Assembly (NCBI GenBank): GCA_963737225.1
Contig: CAVTSA010000015.1
Coordinates: 1-64,000, forward strand
Origin: CAVTSA01 sp963737225
Lineage (GTDB): Bacteria; Chloroflexota; Dormibacteria; Dormibacterales; Dormibacteraceae
DNA: 64,000 bases
Direction of reading: 5' to 3'
Shown here: in pieces, positions 17,001-25,831 of the stretch
Position numbering within the stretch: position 1 is the stretch's first letter
Layout: every line of letters begins with the position of its first letter
The notes under the pieces: generated by a model
What the model was told of the DNA's origin: nothing
Databases searched by the model: none
What the model saw: the letters and a program-made list of their open reading frames with translations, nothing else
Made by a program: the position numbers and the translations under genes

Positions 17001-17627
17001 ATGAGCGACAGCGAATCGAAGGAACCCGCCGGCAACTGGACGGGGGCCCTGCGGCGCTTCGTAAGCCGCGTTCTTCCGTACGACAGTCTCCTGCCCGATC
17101 GTCAGCCGGCCTACGTCGCCTCCTGGGTCTACATCTTCGGCGTCCTCACGATCGCTGCGCTGGTCTGGGTCATCCTCAGCGGTGTCCTGCTCGCTTTCTT
17201 CGGCCCGCAGTGGTGGCACGACACAGCTGTCGGCCGGTTCTTCAACAGCATCCACTTCTGGAGCGTTCAACTCTTCTTCGGGTTCATGGTGGTGCACCTC
17301 TGGGCCCAGTACTGGGCCGCCAGTTGGCGCGAGGGTCGTCAGCCCACCTGGATCGTCGGAGTCGTCATCTTTCTGATCAGCATCGTGGCTGCGTTCACCG
17401 GGTACTTATCCCAGCAGAACCTTGACTCGCAGTGGATCGCGGTCAGTGCCAAGGATGCGGTCAACTCCACCGGAGCCGGAGGGTTCTTCAACGTTCTGAA
17501 CTTCGGCCAGATGTACGGGCTGCACGTGATGTTGATGCCGGTGGCGGTCCTGGTCCTGGTGATCTTCCACATTGTGTTGGTACGAGTGCGTGGGGTCGTC
17601 CCACCGATCGAGAGGCCAGGACGATGA
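17001..17627 (+). CDS. Cytochrome b, b6-type N-terminal domain
   Basis: A 208-residue, four-helix dihaem cytochrome b. The haem ligands are visible as His85 and His99 in the second helix (SIHFWSVQLFFGFMVVHLW) and His175 and His190 in the fourth. The 14/15 spacing matches cytochrome b6 of b6f complexes; mitochondrial cytochrome b has 14/14. A quinol-oxidising role in the membrane follows from the family. The C-terminal half of a full cytochrome b is missing; the next gene, which overlaps by four bases (ATGA), may supply it. No Rieske protein or c-type haem (CXXCH) gene is nearby, so the electron acceptor is unknown. Confidence 0.88.
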   Translation: MSDSESKEPAGNWTGALRRFVSRVLPYDSLLPDRQPAYVASWVYIFGVLTIAALVWVILSGVLLAFFGPQWWHDTAVGRFFNSIHFWSVQLFFGFMVVHLWAQYWAASWREGRQPTWIVGVVIFLISIVAAFTGYLSQQNLDSQWIAVSAKDAVNSTGAGGFFNVLNFGQMYGLHVMLMPVAVLVLVIFHIVLVRVRGVVPPIERPGR

Positions 17628-18577
17628 GCAACTCTAGCCCCGCGACCGGTCGCAATGGCACGGTCCCCTACGATCTGCTTAAGGAGCTCAGTCTTGCGCT
17701 GGTGGGAACGCTGGTGGTGGTGTTGATCCTCGCCGCCGTCCTTAGCTCACCCGACGTCCCATCAGAGACGATCCAGAGTTGGGCGCGAAGTGATCCCGTC
17801 GATTTCACGACCACCGCCGCCCAAGAACTGCAGGGCACGACGATAAGCGCCCAGTACGGCCCGCCCTATAACGACGGGACCGGGTCGGTCCAGAGCCTGG
17901 GATTCTTCTCCCCCCAGACCTGGTTCGGGGTGCGCCTACCGGTGGATTCAGCCCAGGATTTCGTCATCAAACCCCTCTCGATCGCCTCGGGGAGCAATCC
18001 GGCACTCGCGTCCGCACTGCGGACCTACCAGGCGGCCGCGGCTCACCAGCAGGAGAGCTGGGTGAACGCATACGTTAAAGCTCTGGGTAGTGCCACCGTT
18101 CAAAACGGCTCGGTGGTCGTGAAATCGGGGAACTACGGACCGGTTTCGCTCATGCTCAAAAATCTGTTGGCGCTGGCGCAGGCGGGAGCGGTCGACGGCT
18201 ACCTCCTGAGCAGTGGGCATTTTTACCAGACGGATTACACACTGCCACTCCTGTTCATGGGAGATGGAGGGTATCTCGCGTCGCTGGCAGAGAGCCAGCA
18301 CCTGTCAGGTGATCAGTGGGGCATGATGAACGAGACCGGGAGGTATCCCGGTCAGAGCTGGCTCTGGCTGTACACCATGTGGTATCAGATCCCGCCTTAT
18401 AGCACGTCCGCTAATGCAGACCTGTTGGTCATTCTTACGATGCTGGTGCTGAGCCTGGCTTTGGTCGCGGTGCCGTTCCTGCCGGTTCTACGGGATATCC
18501 CACGCTGGATCCCGCTGTATCGCCTTATCTGGCGATCGTACTACCGGACCCAGCCGGCGGCGCCCGCTCGACCATGA
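17624..18577 (+). CDS. Membrane protein with large extracytoplasmic domain, cytochrome b partner
   Basis: A 317-residue protein. One helix spans residues about 22-44 (SLALVGTLVVVLILAAVL), a domain of about 210 residues follows outside, and a second helix lies near 262-282 (LLVILTMLVLSLALVAVPFL), then PVLRDIPRWIPLYRLIWR on the inside. The end of the outer domain (WLWLYTMWYQIPPY) and the C-terminus recall subunit IV / cytochrome b C-terminal regions. There is no cysteine at all, so it holds neither an Fe-S cluster nor covalent haem. Its start overlaps the stop of cytochrome b (ATGA). I infer it completes an unusual three-subunit quinol complex. Confidence 0.75.
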   Translation: MSNSSPATGRNGTVPYDLLKELSLALVGTLVVVLILAAVLSSPDVPSETIQSWARSDPVDFTTTAAQELQGTTISAQYGPPYNDGTGSVQSLGFFSPQTWFGVRLPVDSAQDFVIKPLSIASGSNPALASALRTYQAAAAHQQESWVNAYVKALGSATVQNGSVVVKSGNYGPVSLMLKNLLALAQAGAVDGYLLSSGHFYQTDYTLPLLFMGDGGYLASLAESQHLSGDQWGMMNETGRYPGQSWLWLYTMWYQIPPYSTSANADLLVILTMLVLSLALVAVPFLPVLRDIPRWIPLYRLIWRSYYRTQPAAPARP

Positions 18578-19053
18578 GCCGGGGCACCATCCTCCTGCCG
18601 AGGTCGGCAAATAAGCAGGCGCTGGACGACCCTTAGGTTGCACGCGACGACAGTATTTGAGTGTGCGCTAACATTCAAAGCGGCTGAATCACCCCTCGCC
18701 TGCGACCTGTTGGGCGGACTCCGCTGCCGGAACGTTCCGCGTTCTGAGGACGGCGCAAGGAACCGCTCATGCGCACCTCTCCTGCGAGATCCGGGTACTC
18801 CCGAAGCTACCGCTGACGCATCAGTTTGCCTGTCCGATGAGCACGATGCCTACCGGTAGGCGAGTCTGCAGGAGGCCACTGAGTTGATTCGCCCGTGCAA
18901 GTCGCGCGCACGTTTGAGCGTGCGGTGCAGACCGTCGACGGTACCGGGTCCTGACGACCACAGGACTCGACGTCCGTCTCCGTTCAGCTCAGTCGCGGGG
19001 AGCGCCCCGGGAAAAGCGTTCCGGGTCGAGGCGACGGCGTACCTTCCCGTCTG
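18578..19053. other. Stretch without a recognisable gene
   Basis: Short arbitrary frames only. A purine-poor, GC-rich mix with no ribosome site tied to a family-like product. It links the cytochrome b operon to the integrase remnant. Confidence 0.4.
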
Positions 19054-19206
19054 TCTCAATATGTCCTCCACCCTTCGAGGTACGGCCTTTGCCAACTCCG
19101 GGAGCACCTTCGTATTCCGCAGCGTCATCGAGAGGTCAGAGTGGCCGAGCGGCTCCTGGACAACCGTTGCCCGTGATGGGTTAGGTGATCCACACCCGCC
19201 GGACAT
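19054..19206 (-). pseudogene. Tyrosine recombinase C-terminal fragment
   Basis: The minus strand reads VVQEPLGHSDLSMTLRNT, then KVLPELAKAVPRRVEDILR. This matches the end of phage-type integrases (VVQELLGHSSIxMTxDTYSHVLP), including the catalytic His of LGHS, but the tyrosine region reads LRNTKVLP where DTYSHVLP is expected, so the nucleophile is lost. The upstream catalytic Arg region is absent. It is a relic of an integrative element. Confidence 0.6.
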
Positions 19207-19216
19207 GGCTTGACCA

Positions 19217-20373
19217 GTGCATCCCGCTCTGATGTTGCGCGAGGGTCTCGACGGCGTCGCCTACCGAGCCCACGGTCGGTTCCGCGTTACTCTTGCCACC
19301 GCCATCACGCTTGGCCTGGCATCCGCATTTGTGGCCTGGAGCCCAACCGTCCCGCAGGCCGCGGTTCTGCGGGCGTCCCTGCAGTCGTGTCACGTCACCG
19401 GCTCTGGTGAGTACGTGCTGCCCGACCCGTCCTGCTCGCCCGGTGCCGTGGACCACGCGTTCACGAAGGCAATGCTCTGTCGGGGAGACGAGCCGCGCCC
19501 CTCCGAGGGCCTCATTGAGCAGCAGAAGCGTGAGGACATCGCGCGCTACGGCGACTATGCTGGCACGGCCGCGGGCCCTTACGAGGAAGATCACGTCGTC
19601 CCGCTGGAGCTGGGTGGTGCTCCGCTGTCGATGGCCAACCGCTACCCCGAGTACGACAACGGCGTGATCCCGAACCCAAAAGACAGGGTTGAAGATGCGG
19701 CACGAGCGCTGTCTGTGACGGCAAGATGTCTCTCGCGACAGCCCAGAAGGAGATCGTGTCCAACTGGATCACCCTTGGCCAGCAGCTTGGCGTCACGTCC
19801 TCAAATCCGCAGGTGGAGCCGGTCGGGACCTTCGCTTGCTCGGGCAGCGACACGGATGTCGACTACGGGACCATCGGTGAGCGCTCCGGACCAAAGGCGC
19901 TGAACGGAACCTGGTCGACCACGATGAACTTCAACGAGAGTGCTCCCTCGTACGCCGTCGAGGCCTCGCGGGGTGGTACCGGAAGCGTGACGTGCACCGT
20001 CTCCTGAGACGGCGTGACTGCGATCTCGACCATGACCAGTACCGAGGGGTTCGCGGCTATAGCTGAGATCGCCAGGAATTTTAACGGGCCCGGGTGGGTG
20101 GTGTCGATGGGAAACGCACCGCACGCCACTCCCGCGCCGCCATCGGCTGCTGCTCCTGCGCCCACGTCAGTGCCTGCGCCGGCTTCGACCGCCGCTCCTG
20201 CGCCGCCCACGTCCAGTGGTGGATGCGCGCCTCTCACGCCCTCCGGAACCTGCTACAGGCTAGACGAGTACTGCTCCGACGCTGACCACGGTGAGCGTGG
20301 CATTGGATCGGGGGGTGTGCCAATCACGTGCGAGCCCACCGGCGGTTGGCTGTGGCATTGGGAAATGTCATAG
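19217..20373 (+). pseudogene. Secreted HNH-nuclease-like protein, frameshift plus internal stop
   Basis: The first frame encodes a signal-peptide-like start (VTLATAITLGLASAFVAW), then CSPGAVDHAFTKAMLC and EEDHVVPLELGGAP, the DH..ELGG motif of a secreted HNH-like family common in actinobacteria, then NPKDRVEDAARAL. Near 19705 the frame shifts by one base and continues as CDGKMSLATAQKEIVSNWIT. At 20005 the new frame meets TGA and goes on in the same frame (DGVTAISTMTSTEGFAAIA) through an Ala/Pro linker to a cysteine-rich C-terminal domain (CAPLTPSGTCYRLDEYC, ITCEPTGGWLWHWE). The parts join into one about 380-residue protein. Whether it cleaves DNA is unknown. Confidence 0.65.
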
Positions 20374-20828
20374 AGCCCGAGTCATACCCCTAACCGCCGA
20401 CCCCTGAGCGATCAGTCCGAGAGTGTTCCACCCGCGGGGTCTTCGACACCCGACCCCGAGGGGCGGGGACAATTGTTCACGTTTCCGCGGCACCCACCAC
20501 CAAGAGTGGCCGTTGACCCTCGGAAGAGATTCTCGCGTGGCCCGCCGACCGTAATGACAACCAGATCGCACCTCTGAAAAGCGACGGTTAGCGATATGCA
20601 GTGGCATGCGCTGATAAACACCGAGATGCCTGCGATTTCGCTGTCAGCAAGTTCAAGCGAAGGCTCGGCTCACGTGCGCTTCCCAGCGCATGCCTGCGGA
20701 GCATTCCGGACCGGCAGTGCCAAGGTTACCAAGTGACACCCCCGCTCGTCGAACGAGGAATGGCACGACGTGGCACCCATTAGCCGCTCCGGACAGCCAC
20801 CAGGACCCGGTCCGCATTCTCACCGGCC
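20374..20828. other. Stretch without a recognisable gene
   Basis: I see no family-like product, RNA gene or long repeat. A short GGGGTCGGGTGTCGAAGA-type GC stretch near 20440 is on the minus strand and may be chance. Confidence 0.35.
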
Positions 20829-21104
20829 TCAGGTTCCGGCAGATGTGGGGCGATCGATAGTCAGGAGCCACGCGCCACCCGCGAGATTCAGAGCCGCAAG
20901 AACGAGGAACAAAGCAGCCCATCCATAGACGCCGTACGAGAGGCACACCATGCCCGCGGCGGCCGCAACACAGCCACCGGCAGCATGCGAGACCCCAAAG
21001 ACCCGGAGGTGCCGGTACTCAATCGGGTTGATCAGGAGTTGGATGCCCGACCGAGGGGGAGATAGCCACCACCCGCGCAGGCCTTTCGCAGCGGTGTCGT
21101 TCAT
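20829..21104 (-). CDS. Small two-helix membrane protein
   Basis: A 91-residue protein. AGGAGGGG lies seven bases before the ATG at 21104. A cytoplasmic start (GLRGWWLSPPRSGIQLLINP, then IEYRHLRVFGVSHAAGG) leads to two hydrophobic helices (CVAAAAGMVCLSYGVYG; AALFLVLAALNLAGGAWLL). Proteins of this form, with the WWLxPPR and NPIEYRHLR words, occur as hypothetical proteins in high-GC bacteria; the function is not known. It stands alone. Confidence 0.7.
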   Translation of the reverse strand: MNDTAAKGLRGWWLSPPRSGIQLLINPIEYRHLRVFGVSHAAGGCVAAAAGMVCLSYGVYGWAALFLVLAALNLAGGAWLLTIDRPTSAGT

Positions 21105-22043
21105 CGGGATACCCCTCCTGTGGCTGTGATGTCGGCCACCTGTTGGACGCCGGCGATTGGCGCGATGAGCTTGCGTGACGCCCGTGGCGAAGCGACGTCG
21201 GTGCGTCGGCCACCGGGATACTCTGTCGCGCCGGGGACGACCGGGGGCGGGGCTGCGGATTCGGCCACGGTGGGCTCCTTGGTGTTGGAAGCAGAAAGTC
21301 CACTCTCACATCGACCTGTTGACGGAAGGCGATCACTTGCATGCTGGTCGCCCGGCGTGACCGCAGCGTGACGGCCCAGCCGCGCCGCCCGGAGGGCCAC
21401 GCTGCGAGCCGCCCGGGCCTGCCTTTCGCCGACGCCGGGGCTCCGTGCTCGGCGAGGCGGGGGACCTCTGTGACAGGCCTGGGGCACCGAGGCGCCCTCC
21501 CGCGAGAACGGTCCCCTGACCGTCAAGAGTCGAATGCATCTCGACCTCCGCGCTAGGAACCTCCACATGGAAATCAACCGCCGTGCTCGCTCGGGGCGCG
21601 CCGGCTCGCCGAGGACCCTCTCCGCCAGTCAGGCTGGGTGCCGACCCAGACGTGAACGACCTCTGCGTCCTGGAACCGCCGGCGGAATATTCGGCCACGA
21701 ATCTCTAGCCGCTTGCAGGCCGGTCAGCGCACCACGCGGCCATAGTCGCCCCGAGCCGACAACCAATCTGACAACCGACAGAGCCGACCGAGGCGGACCC
21801 CGACGGCATCAAATGGCTCTCGCGGAATTCCCGCGAGTCTCCGGGAGGTGACCCGGGCAAGACCTCTAATCCGTTGACGGCCGAACTTAGCGGATACAGG
21901 AGGGTCCATAAACCCGTCGGCCACGGCAGCAGAGCCCACATGACCAAACAGGGTTTGCATTCACGACAAGGAGGGTAAGTACGAAGGACGGTGGTCGCAC
22001 CGCATTCGGATCCAGTCCACATCGCACACAAGAGGTGATCACC
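21105..22043. other. Long stretch without a recognisable gene
   Basis: About 940 bases with only arbitrary short frames on both strands. The last 150 bases form the leader of the small heat-shock gene; TTGACGG near 21875 is a possible -35 element but no matching -10 is clear. Nothing else found. Confidence 0.4.
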
Positions 22044-22520
22044 ATGACCACGAACACCGCGCTGCGCTGGATCGGCACACGATCCAATCTAGCAACTGCA
22101 CCCAACTCGCTGGAGCGACTGTACGACCAGTTCTTCGGCTATCCAACGGTCAGTGACGGAGACGGCACGCCGACATATACGCTGCCGGTCGACATCCTAG
22201 AGACAGAGGACGCGTACGAGCTTTACGCGTCGGCGGCCGGCGTGCCCGAGGATGCTGTCGAGGTCACGTTCGACAACGGCATGCTCAGCGTGATGCTGAA
22301 GGCCGTGCCGTTTGAGGGCAAGGGCAAGTTCATTCGGCAGGAGCGGCCCTGGGGTAACTGGAGCCGGAAGCTAGAGCTTCCCAAGGAGGTGGACCCAGCG
22401 AACATTCTCGCCGAGTTCGCGAACGGCAGTGTGATGGTTCGCATCCCGAAGGCGGCCAAGTCCGAGCCCCAGCGGATCGCAATCGGTGCGGTGGCCCCGG
22501 CGGGGGCAAACGAAGGGTAG
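22044..22520 (+). CDS. Small heat-shock protein, Hsp20 family
   Basis: A 158-residue chaperone with an alpha-crystallin domain: DILETEDAYELYASAAGVPE, DAVEVTFDNGMLSVML, and the closing ANGSVMVRIPKA with the dimer-binding strand. The N-terminal SLERLYDQFFGYP is usual for the family. AGAGGTGA lies just before ATG 22044, so I prefer it to the GTG at 22035. Such proteins hold unfolding proteins in solution. The gene is followed after 173 bases by a small membrane protein gene. Confidence 0.9.
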   Translation: MTTNTALRWIGTRSNLATAPNSLERLYDQFFGYPTVSDGDGTPTYTLPVDILETEDAYELYASAAGVPEDAVEVTFDNGMLSVMLKAVPFEGKGKFIRQERPWGNWSRKLELPKEVDPANILAEFANGSVMVRIPKAAKSEPQRIAIGAVAPAGANEG

Positions 22521-22693
22521 CGGTTCCCGAGGCCGGCCAATGGGCCTGGCCTCGGTTCATTCATCCGCAGGCGGCGGGTTAGCGCCCGGCTGAGAGTGTC
22601 GTTTGCTCCTCCAACAACCGATGGTTCAGGGGGGATCAACCCTTGAATTTCTACGACCGCCGGATACCCGCTGAAAGCCAAAGGACTTATGCC

Positions 22694-22894
22694 ATGAAAC
22701 TCAACGCCGTCTTGACCAGCGTTGTGGGCGCCGGCCTCCTCGCCGGAGTGATCTACTTCATAATTGCCTTCGCCACCAGAACGTCGGTGGTCGGCTCGAT
22801 CATCGGCGGGATCGTGGTGGCCGCCATTGCGATGGCCATCGGGTTCATTTTCCGCGCCGTTTACAGAGGCAGGGCCTTGGAATCTAACCAGTAG
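22694..22894 (+). CDS. Small membrane protein of unknown function
   Basis: A 66-residue protein with two hydrophobic helices (LTSVVGAGLLAGVIYFIIAF and SIIGGIVVAAIAMAIGFIF) and a short basic end. AAAGGA eight bases before ATG 22694 sets the start; a TTG at 22643 in the same frame lacks a site. Lying behind hsp20 it may share its control. I do not recognise the family. Confidence 0.6.
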   Translation: MKLNAVLTSVVGAGLLAGVIYFIIAFATRTSVVGSIIGGIVVAAIAMAIGFIFRAVYRGRALESNQ

Positions 22895-23412
22895 GTTGTC
22901 GCCACGGTCGCGTCACGTTGACCTTGCCACCCAACGGGCTGATCCGTGCGTGGTGCCACCCCGGACCGCACGGATGGTCTCGTAAGCGGATCCATTTCCT
23001 CCAACCCGATGCAAAGATGTTCCGGTTGGCCGTTCGATCAGGGCACGCGGGCCAGGTCGGGGGTGCGGTCGGCACGTTGACAAGCCGTCCACCGGCAGCG
23101 GTAGGAGCTCGCCCTGGAGCGGCTGCGGCGACCATACCATCCTCAGCCTCGCGGATCTTTCTTGGTCGAGGAATCCCTGATCGACCCGACGGCTCCCTGA
23201 AATGGTGGCTGTCGCTATACGATCTGTGGTTATCATGCGCCACCTCTGTGGTTCAATTCAAAGTGGTTCATCCCGGAGATTCGCCAGCCTTCCAAGCTGC
23301 AGCCGTTCCCAAGCTCGGCGTCGACCGTGGGCACGGCCACGCCACGTCCGCCCACATTGTCTCGGCAGCCGCTGAACTCGCGTGATCGGATGTCTCTGGC
23401 GCCTTCACACCT
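22895..23412. other. Stretch without a recognisable gene
   Basis: Frames on both strands stay open for over 300 bases but have neither family similarity nor a ribosome site. TGTGGTTCAATTCAAAG near 23250 is a short AT-richer patch. Nothing firm. Confidence 0.35.
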
Positions 23413-23691
23413 TCACTCGCTCGCCCGAACGTGGGCATTGCGACGGCCTCTGATACCCGCTTGCAGGTGTTGCCGCTTGAACTTGTCTTTTTGCCTCCAA
23501 TGAAGATTGCCGTCGGCTGTGATCGTCTCCAGCCTCACGAGGTGGCGGGTCCCGTCGTCCGGGCACCACCTGACGACCGCGGTCCTGGTCAATGTGCATT
23601 GCAGGATCACCCGCACCTCGCCGACGTAGACAGTCTGCTCCGGTACCGGCTCCTCTTCCGGTCGCCCCCGCACGAGATCGGCGAGCGTCAT
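23413..23691 (-). CDS. Hypothetical protein, 92 residues
   Basis: From ATG 23691: MTLADLVRGRPEEEPVPEQ, then a beta-rich middle (TVYVGEVRVILQCTLTRTAV, VVRWCPDDGTRHLVRLETI) and a basic end (HWRQKDKFKRQ). The composition is protein-like rather than random. The ribosome site is poor. I do not recognise it. Confidence 0.4.
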   Translation of the reverse strand: MTLADLVRGRPEEEPVPEQTVYVGEVRVILQCTLTRTAVVRWCPDDGTRHLVRLETITADGNLHWRQKDKFKRQHLQAGIRGRRNAHVRASE

Positions 23692-24150
23692 CAGTCGTCG
23701 TCGTCCAGCGGCGAGCGATCGTCGCTTGGCGCGGTCAGGTGCACCCCGTTCATCGCACTCGAGCGGGTGCGTAAGCGGGATCGAGAGCTCGTCCGTCTGC
23801 GATCGACCCCGGCCTAGACGATATCTGCTGCGCTCCTCCTTCCGCACGATCCGATCCCCTCCACCCCGAGGTGACCTTCCCAGCCCCAGCCTGCAGCCGG
23901 TCGAAGAAACAAGGCGCTGGCTCGATGATCACGACCGTCGGCGTGCGGAGAGGCGACGTCCGGATCCGGAGTATGAATGGGCCGAACACGGTCACCAAAG
24001 GTACGAGGGGGCGCAGGTCTTCATGCACCATAGGCCTGCTTTCCATAGCCCACCGCGCCAGGCAACTCTCCGGCGACGCGGAGCGTTCTTACCGGCGAAG
24101 GCGTGATCCGGCGCGGCCTACGCAAGCGAACGCGAGGGTACGCGAAAGAC
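23692..24150. other. Stretch without a recognisable gene
   Basis: Only short frames with arbitrary sequences. No RNA gene or repeat seen. Confidence 0.35.
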
Positions 24151-24294
24151 ATGTACATGCTGTCGCGCCGGGCAAGCGAGGTGAACCAGCTTGACCTGCA
24201 GCACTACGCGCTTCGGGAGGCGCTGGGTGCGAATTACGTAGCGCCAGTGGGCAAGGATGACGAGCCGGCCGTGGACGCGCCCTCCCGCCGTTAG
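24151..24294 (+). pseudogene. N-terminal fragment of a SAM methyltransferase
   Basis: The 47 codons read MYMLSRRASEVNQLDLQHYA and LREALGANYVAPVG. This resembles the N-terminal cap of actinobacterial type-11 methyltransferases (xRLDLQHYxLRxAxGGNYLAPV). The SAM-binding domain that should follow is missing; the frame stops at 24294. Confidence 0.4.
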
Positions 24295-24394
24295 GTACCA
24301 TCGGTTCGGGGCTCTCCGCGCGAGAGCACTGCTGGCAGGAAGGCCGGGCGGGACGGCGATGCCGATCCGGCTGGTCGCGTCGGTTCCGGTCCAA

Positions 24395-24422
24395 ATGGCT
24401 AAGCGGTGGAGGTTCGTGCGCA
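24395..24422 (+). repeat. 28 bp repeat, copy 1 (carries a ribosome site)
   Basis: Begins ATGGCTAAGCGGTGGAGG and differs from the copy at 32639-32666 at three of 28 bases. In this copy the GGTGGAGG core lies nine bases before the ATG of the next gene and serves as its ribosome site. In both copies a related, weaker match extends about 35 bases to the left. Confidence 0.55.
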
Positions 24423-24913
24423 TGTCGAGCAGCATCGGCGACATCGAATCCGGCAGTTCCCCAGTGCGCGTGGAGGCGACGAACGTCGCGGGCGGGCTGG
24501 CCAGCCATCTAGCGATCGTCGTGAGGGACAAGGATGGCAACGAGACCGGCTATCGCGGTGGTCCAAATCGCAGCGGTCCGTTGGTGAGCAGCGGTCAGGT
24601 GGACACCACCACCGGCGCGACTGATTACGGCTTCGGCGTCATCGTGACCACCAAGGGCGCGTACAAGCCCGGGTTCATCGACTACGAGCCGACCGCGGCG
24701 AAGGTCGGGGTCGACCTCAACGGCCAGAGCGTTGACGCCGTGACGAAGTGCTTCGAGGACACAATGAAGGAGATCGACAAGCGGAAGACGGCGTACTACC
24801 CGACCGGGCCAAACAGCAACTCCGTGGTCGGCACCATGCTGTCTCGGTGCGGCTGCCAGAAGATCAAGCCCGTTTGGATCGCCCCCGGTTTCGACACCGA
24901 CCTGCTGAAGTAA
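24422..24913 (+). CDS. Hypothetical protein with a GPNSNS motif
   Basis: A 163-residue protein. ATG 24422 has GGAGG nine bases upstream. Landmarks are VRDKDGNETGYRGGP near residue 40, YGFGVIVTTKGAYKPGFIDY near 75, KCFEDTMKEIDK near 108 and YPTGPNSNSVVGTMLSRCGC near 128, ending in KPVWIAPGFDTDLLK. Proteins with RGGP, CF and GPNSNS blocks in this order exist in many bacteria as uncharacterised proteins; the Cys and the Asn/Ser turn recall papain-like folds but that is only a guess. It appears whole amid decayed DNA. Confidence 0.6.
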   Translation: MSSSIGDIESGSSPVRVEATNVAGGLASHLAIVVRDKDGNETGYRGGPNRSGPLVSSGQVDTTTGATDYGFGVIVTTKGAYKPGFIDYEPTAAKVGVDLNGQSVDAVTKCFEDTMKEIDKRKTAYYPTGPNSNSVVGTMLSRCGCQKIKPVWIAPGFDTDLLK

Positions 24914-25229
24914 TCGAGTCGCAACGGCATCTCGGCCACGAGCGCCAGGTGGTCGAGGCTGCTGGACCCAAGGACGACCCGGCCCTGCTCTTGCCGCTCC
25001 TGGCCAACGCTGCTAGATGGATCTTCCCGGTAAGACGCCTTCGATGGCTAGTGGTAACTCCTAGCCGACTGGGTATGAAACCGCTTGATATAAGTTCAAC
25101 GTGCCGAGATTCTTCCCGCGAAAATGGAGCGCTAGCTTGACATGCTAGAGGTCGGCGGTTCGATCCCGTCGCCGCCCACCACCAACCCCTTTCAAATGCA
25201 AGGTTGGGGATGCGCGAGCGCAGCTCTCG
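24914..25229. other. Junction stretch with a tRNA-Val remnant
   Basis: Besides the tRNA remnant at 25125-25181 the sequence to 25124 is AT-richer near 25040-25125 and has no gene. It is probably the border of a former integrative element. Confidence 0.45.
25125..25181 (+). tRNA. 3' remnant of a tRNA-Val (GAC anticodon)
   Basis: An intact anticodon arm (CTAGC TTGACAT GCTAG, anticodon GAC at 25139-25141), T arm (GGCGG TTCGATC CCGTC), 3' acceptor GCCGCCC, A and encoded CCA ending at 25181 are present. The 5' acceptor strand GGGCGGC and most of the D arm are not found upstream. This is the 3' part of tRNA-Val, a frequent attachment site; an integrase gene follows within 100 bases in the same direction, as at an attL border. 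Confidence 0.75.
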
Positions 25230-25831
25230 CGGTTACCCGCTCGGGATATCGAGATCCTCTCCCGCGATTCGAGGTCCTCTCCCGCGAGGAGATCGCGAAG
25301 CTCGAGAACACTGCGCGGAACGGACGCGACAAGTTGATCATCCGTGTCCTCGTTGATACCGGCGTACGCGTCCCTGAGCTCTGCGGCCTTCGGACCAGAC
25401 ACCTGATGGAGCGGGATCACCGTCGGTACCTGAGGGTGCGAGGAAAAGGGGACAAAGATCGGCTGGTGCCGTTCCGCAGCTATAGAGAAGGCCCGCGCGA
25501 TTCGTCCGCGGCGGACCCGTTCTCCGTCAGCTCCGCCGACTGTTCTTCGGCCTCACCTGCGGTCGGGCGGCGACGAGTTGGACTCGCTGACACCCTCAGG
25601 AGTCGAGCAGATGCTTCGCTTGGTGGAGGCTTCGAGCGGCGCGTATACCCGCACCTGCTGCGTCACAGCTTCGCCACCTGGCAGCTGAGCCGCGGGATGA
25701 ACCCGATCCTGCTCGCTGACCTGCTGGGGCGCAGCAGGCTGGTCATGATCCACCGCGTCTACGCACACCTGACGCCCAGCGACGCCTACGAAGCGATTGT
25801 TCCAGCGCTCAGGACCGAGTCAACGATCTGA
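25230..25831 (+). pseudogene. Tyrosine recombinase (integrase), internally frameshifted
   Basis: The frame shows FEVLSREEIAKLENTA, the first catalytic region DTGVRVPELCGLR (Arg), RGKGDKDRLVPF (Lys), PHLLRHSFATW (His-x-x-Arg) and the nucleophile in MIHRVYAHLTP (Tyr). The LGHS region reads LLGRSRL, so the usual second His is Arg. Between about 25490 and 25640 this frame is nonsense, while other frames hold the missing piece (RRLFFGL, then GDELDSLTPSGVEQMLRLVE), so two compensating shifts interrupt the gene. The N-terminal arm-binding and core-binding domains are absent. It sits just after a tRNA-Val remnant. Confidence 0.7.
25742..25784 (+). repeat. 43 bp repeat in integrase 3' end, copy 1
   Basis: Identical at 41 of 43 bases to 30608-30650. 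It codes for MIHRVYAHLTPSD, the integrase active-site tyrosine region. Confidence 0.8.

Noticed and set aside
18578..18860. Short plus-strand frame after the cytochrome b operon
   Set aside because: Arbitrary sequence; no start signal or similarity.
21101..21698. Overlapping minus-strand frames of 120-158 codons
   Set aside because: No family words, no ribosome site, and Arg/Ser/Pro-rich composition; treated as non-coding.
22918..23385. 155-codon plus-strand frame
   Set aside because: Mixed composition with neither domain words nor a ribosome site; an opposing frame of similar length is equally open.
25142..25230. An integrase start at 25142 (MLEVGGSIPSPP)
   Set aside because: These codons lie within the tRNA-Val remnant; the peptide is the usual false product of reading a tRNA 3' end.
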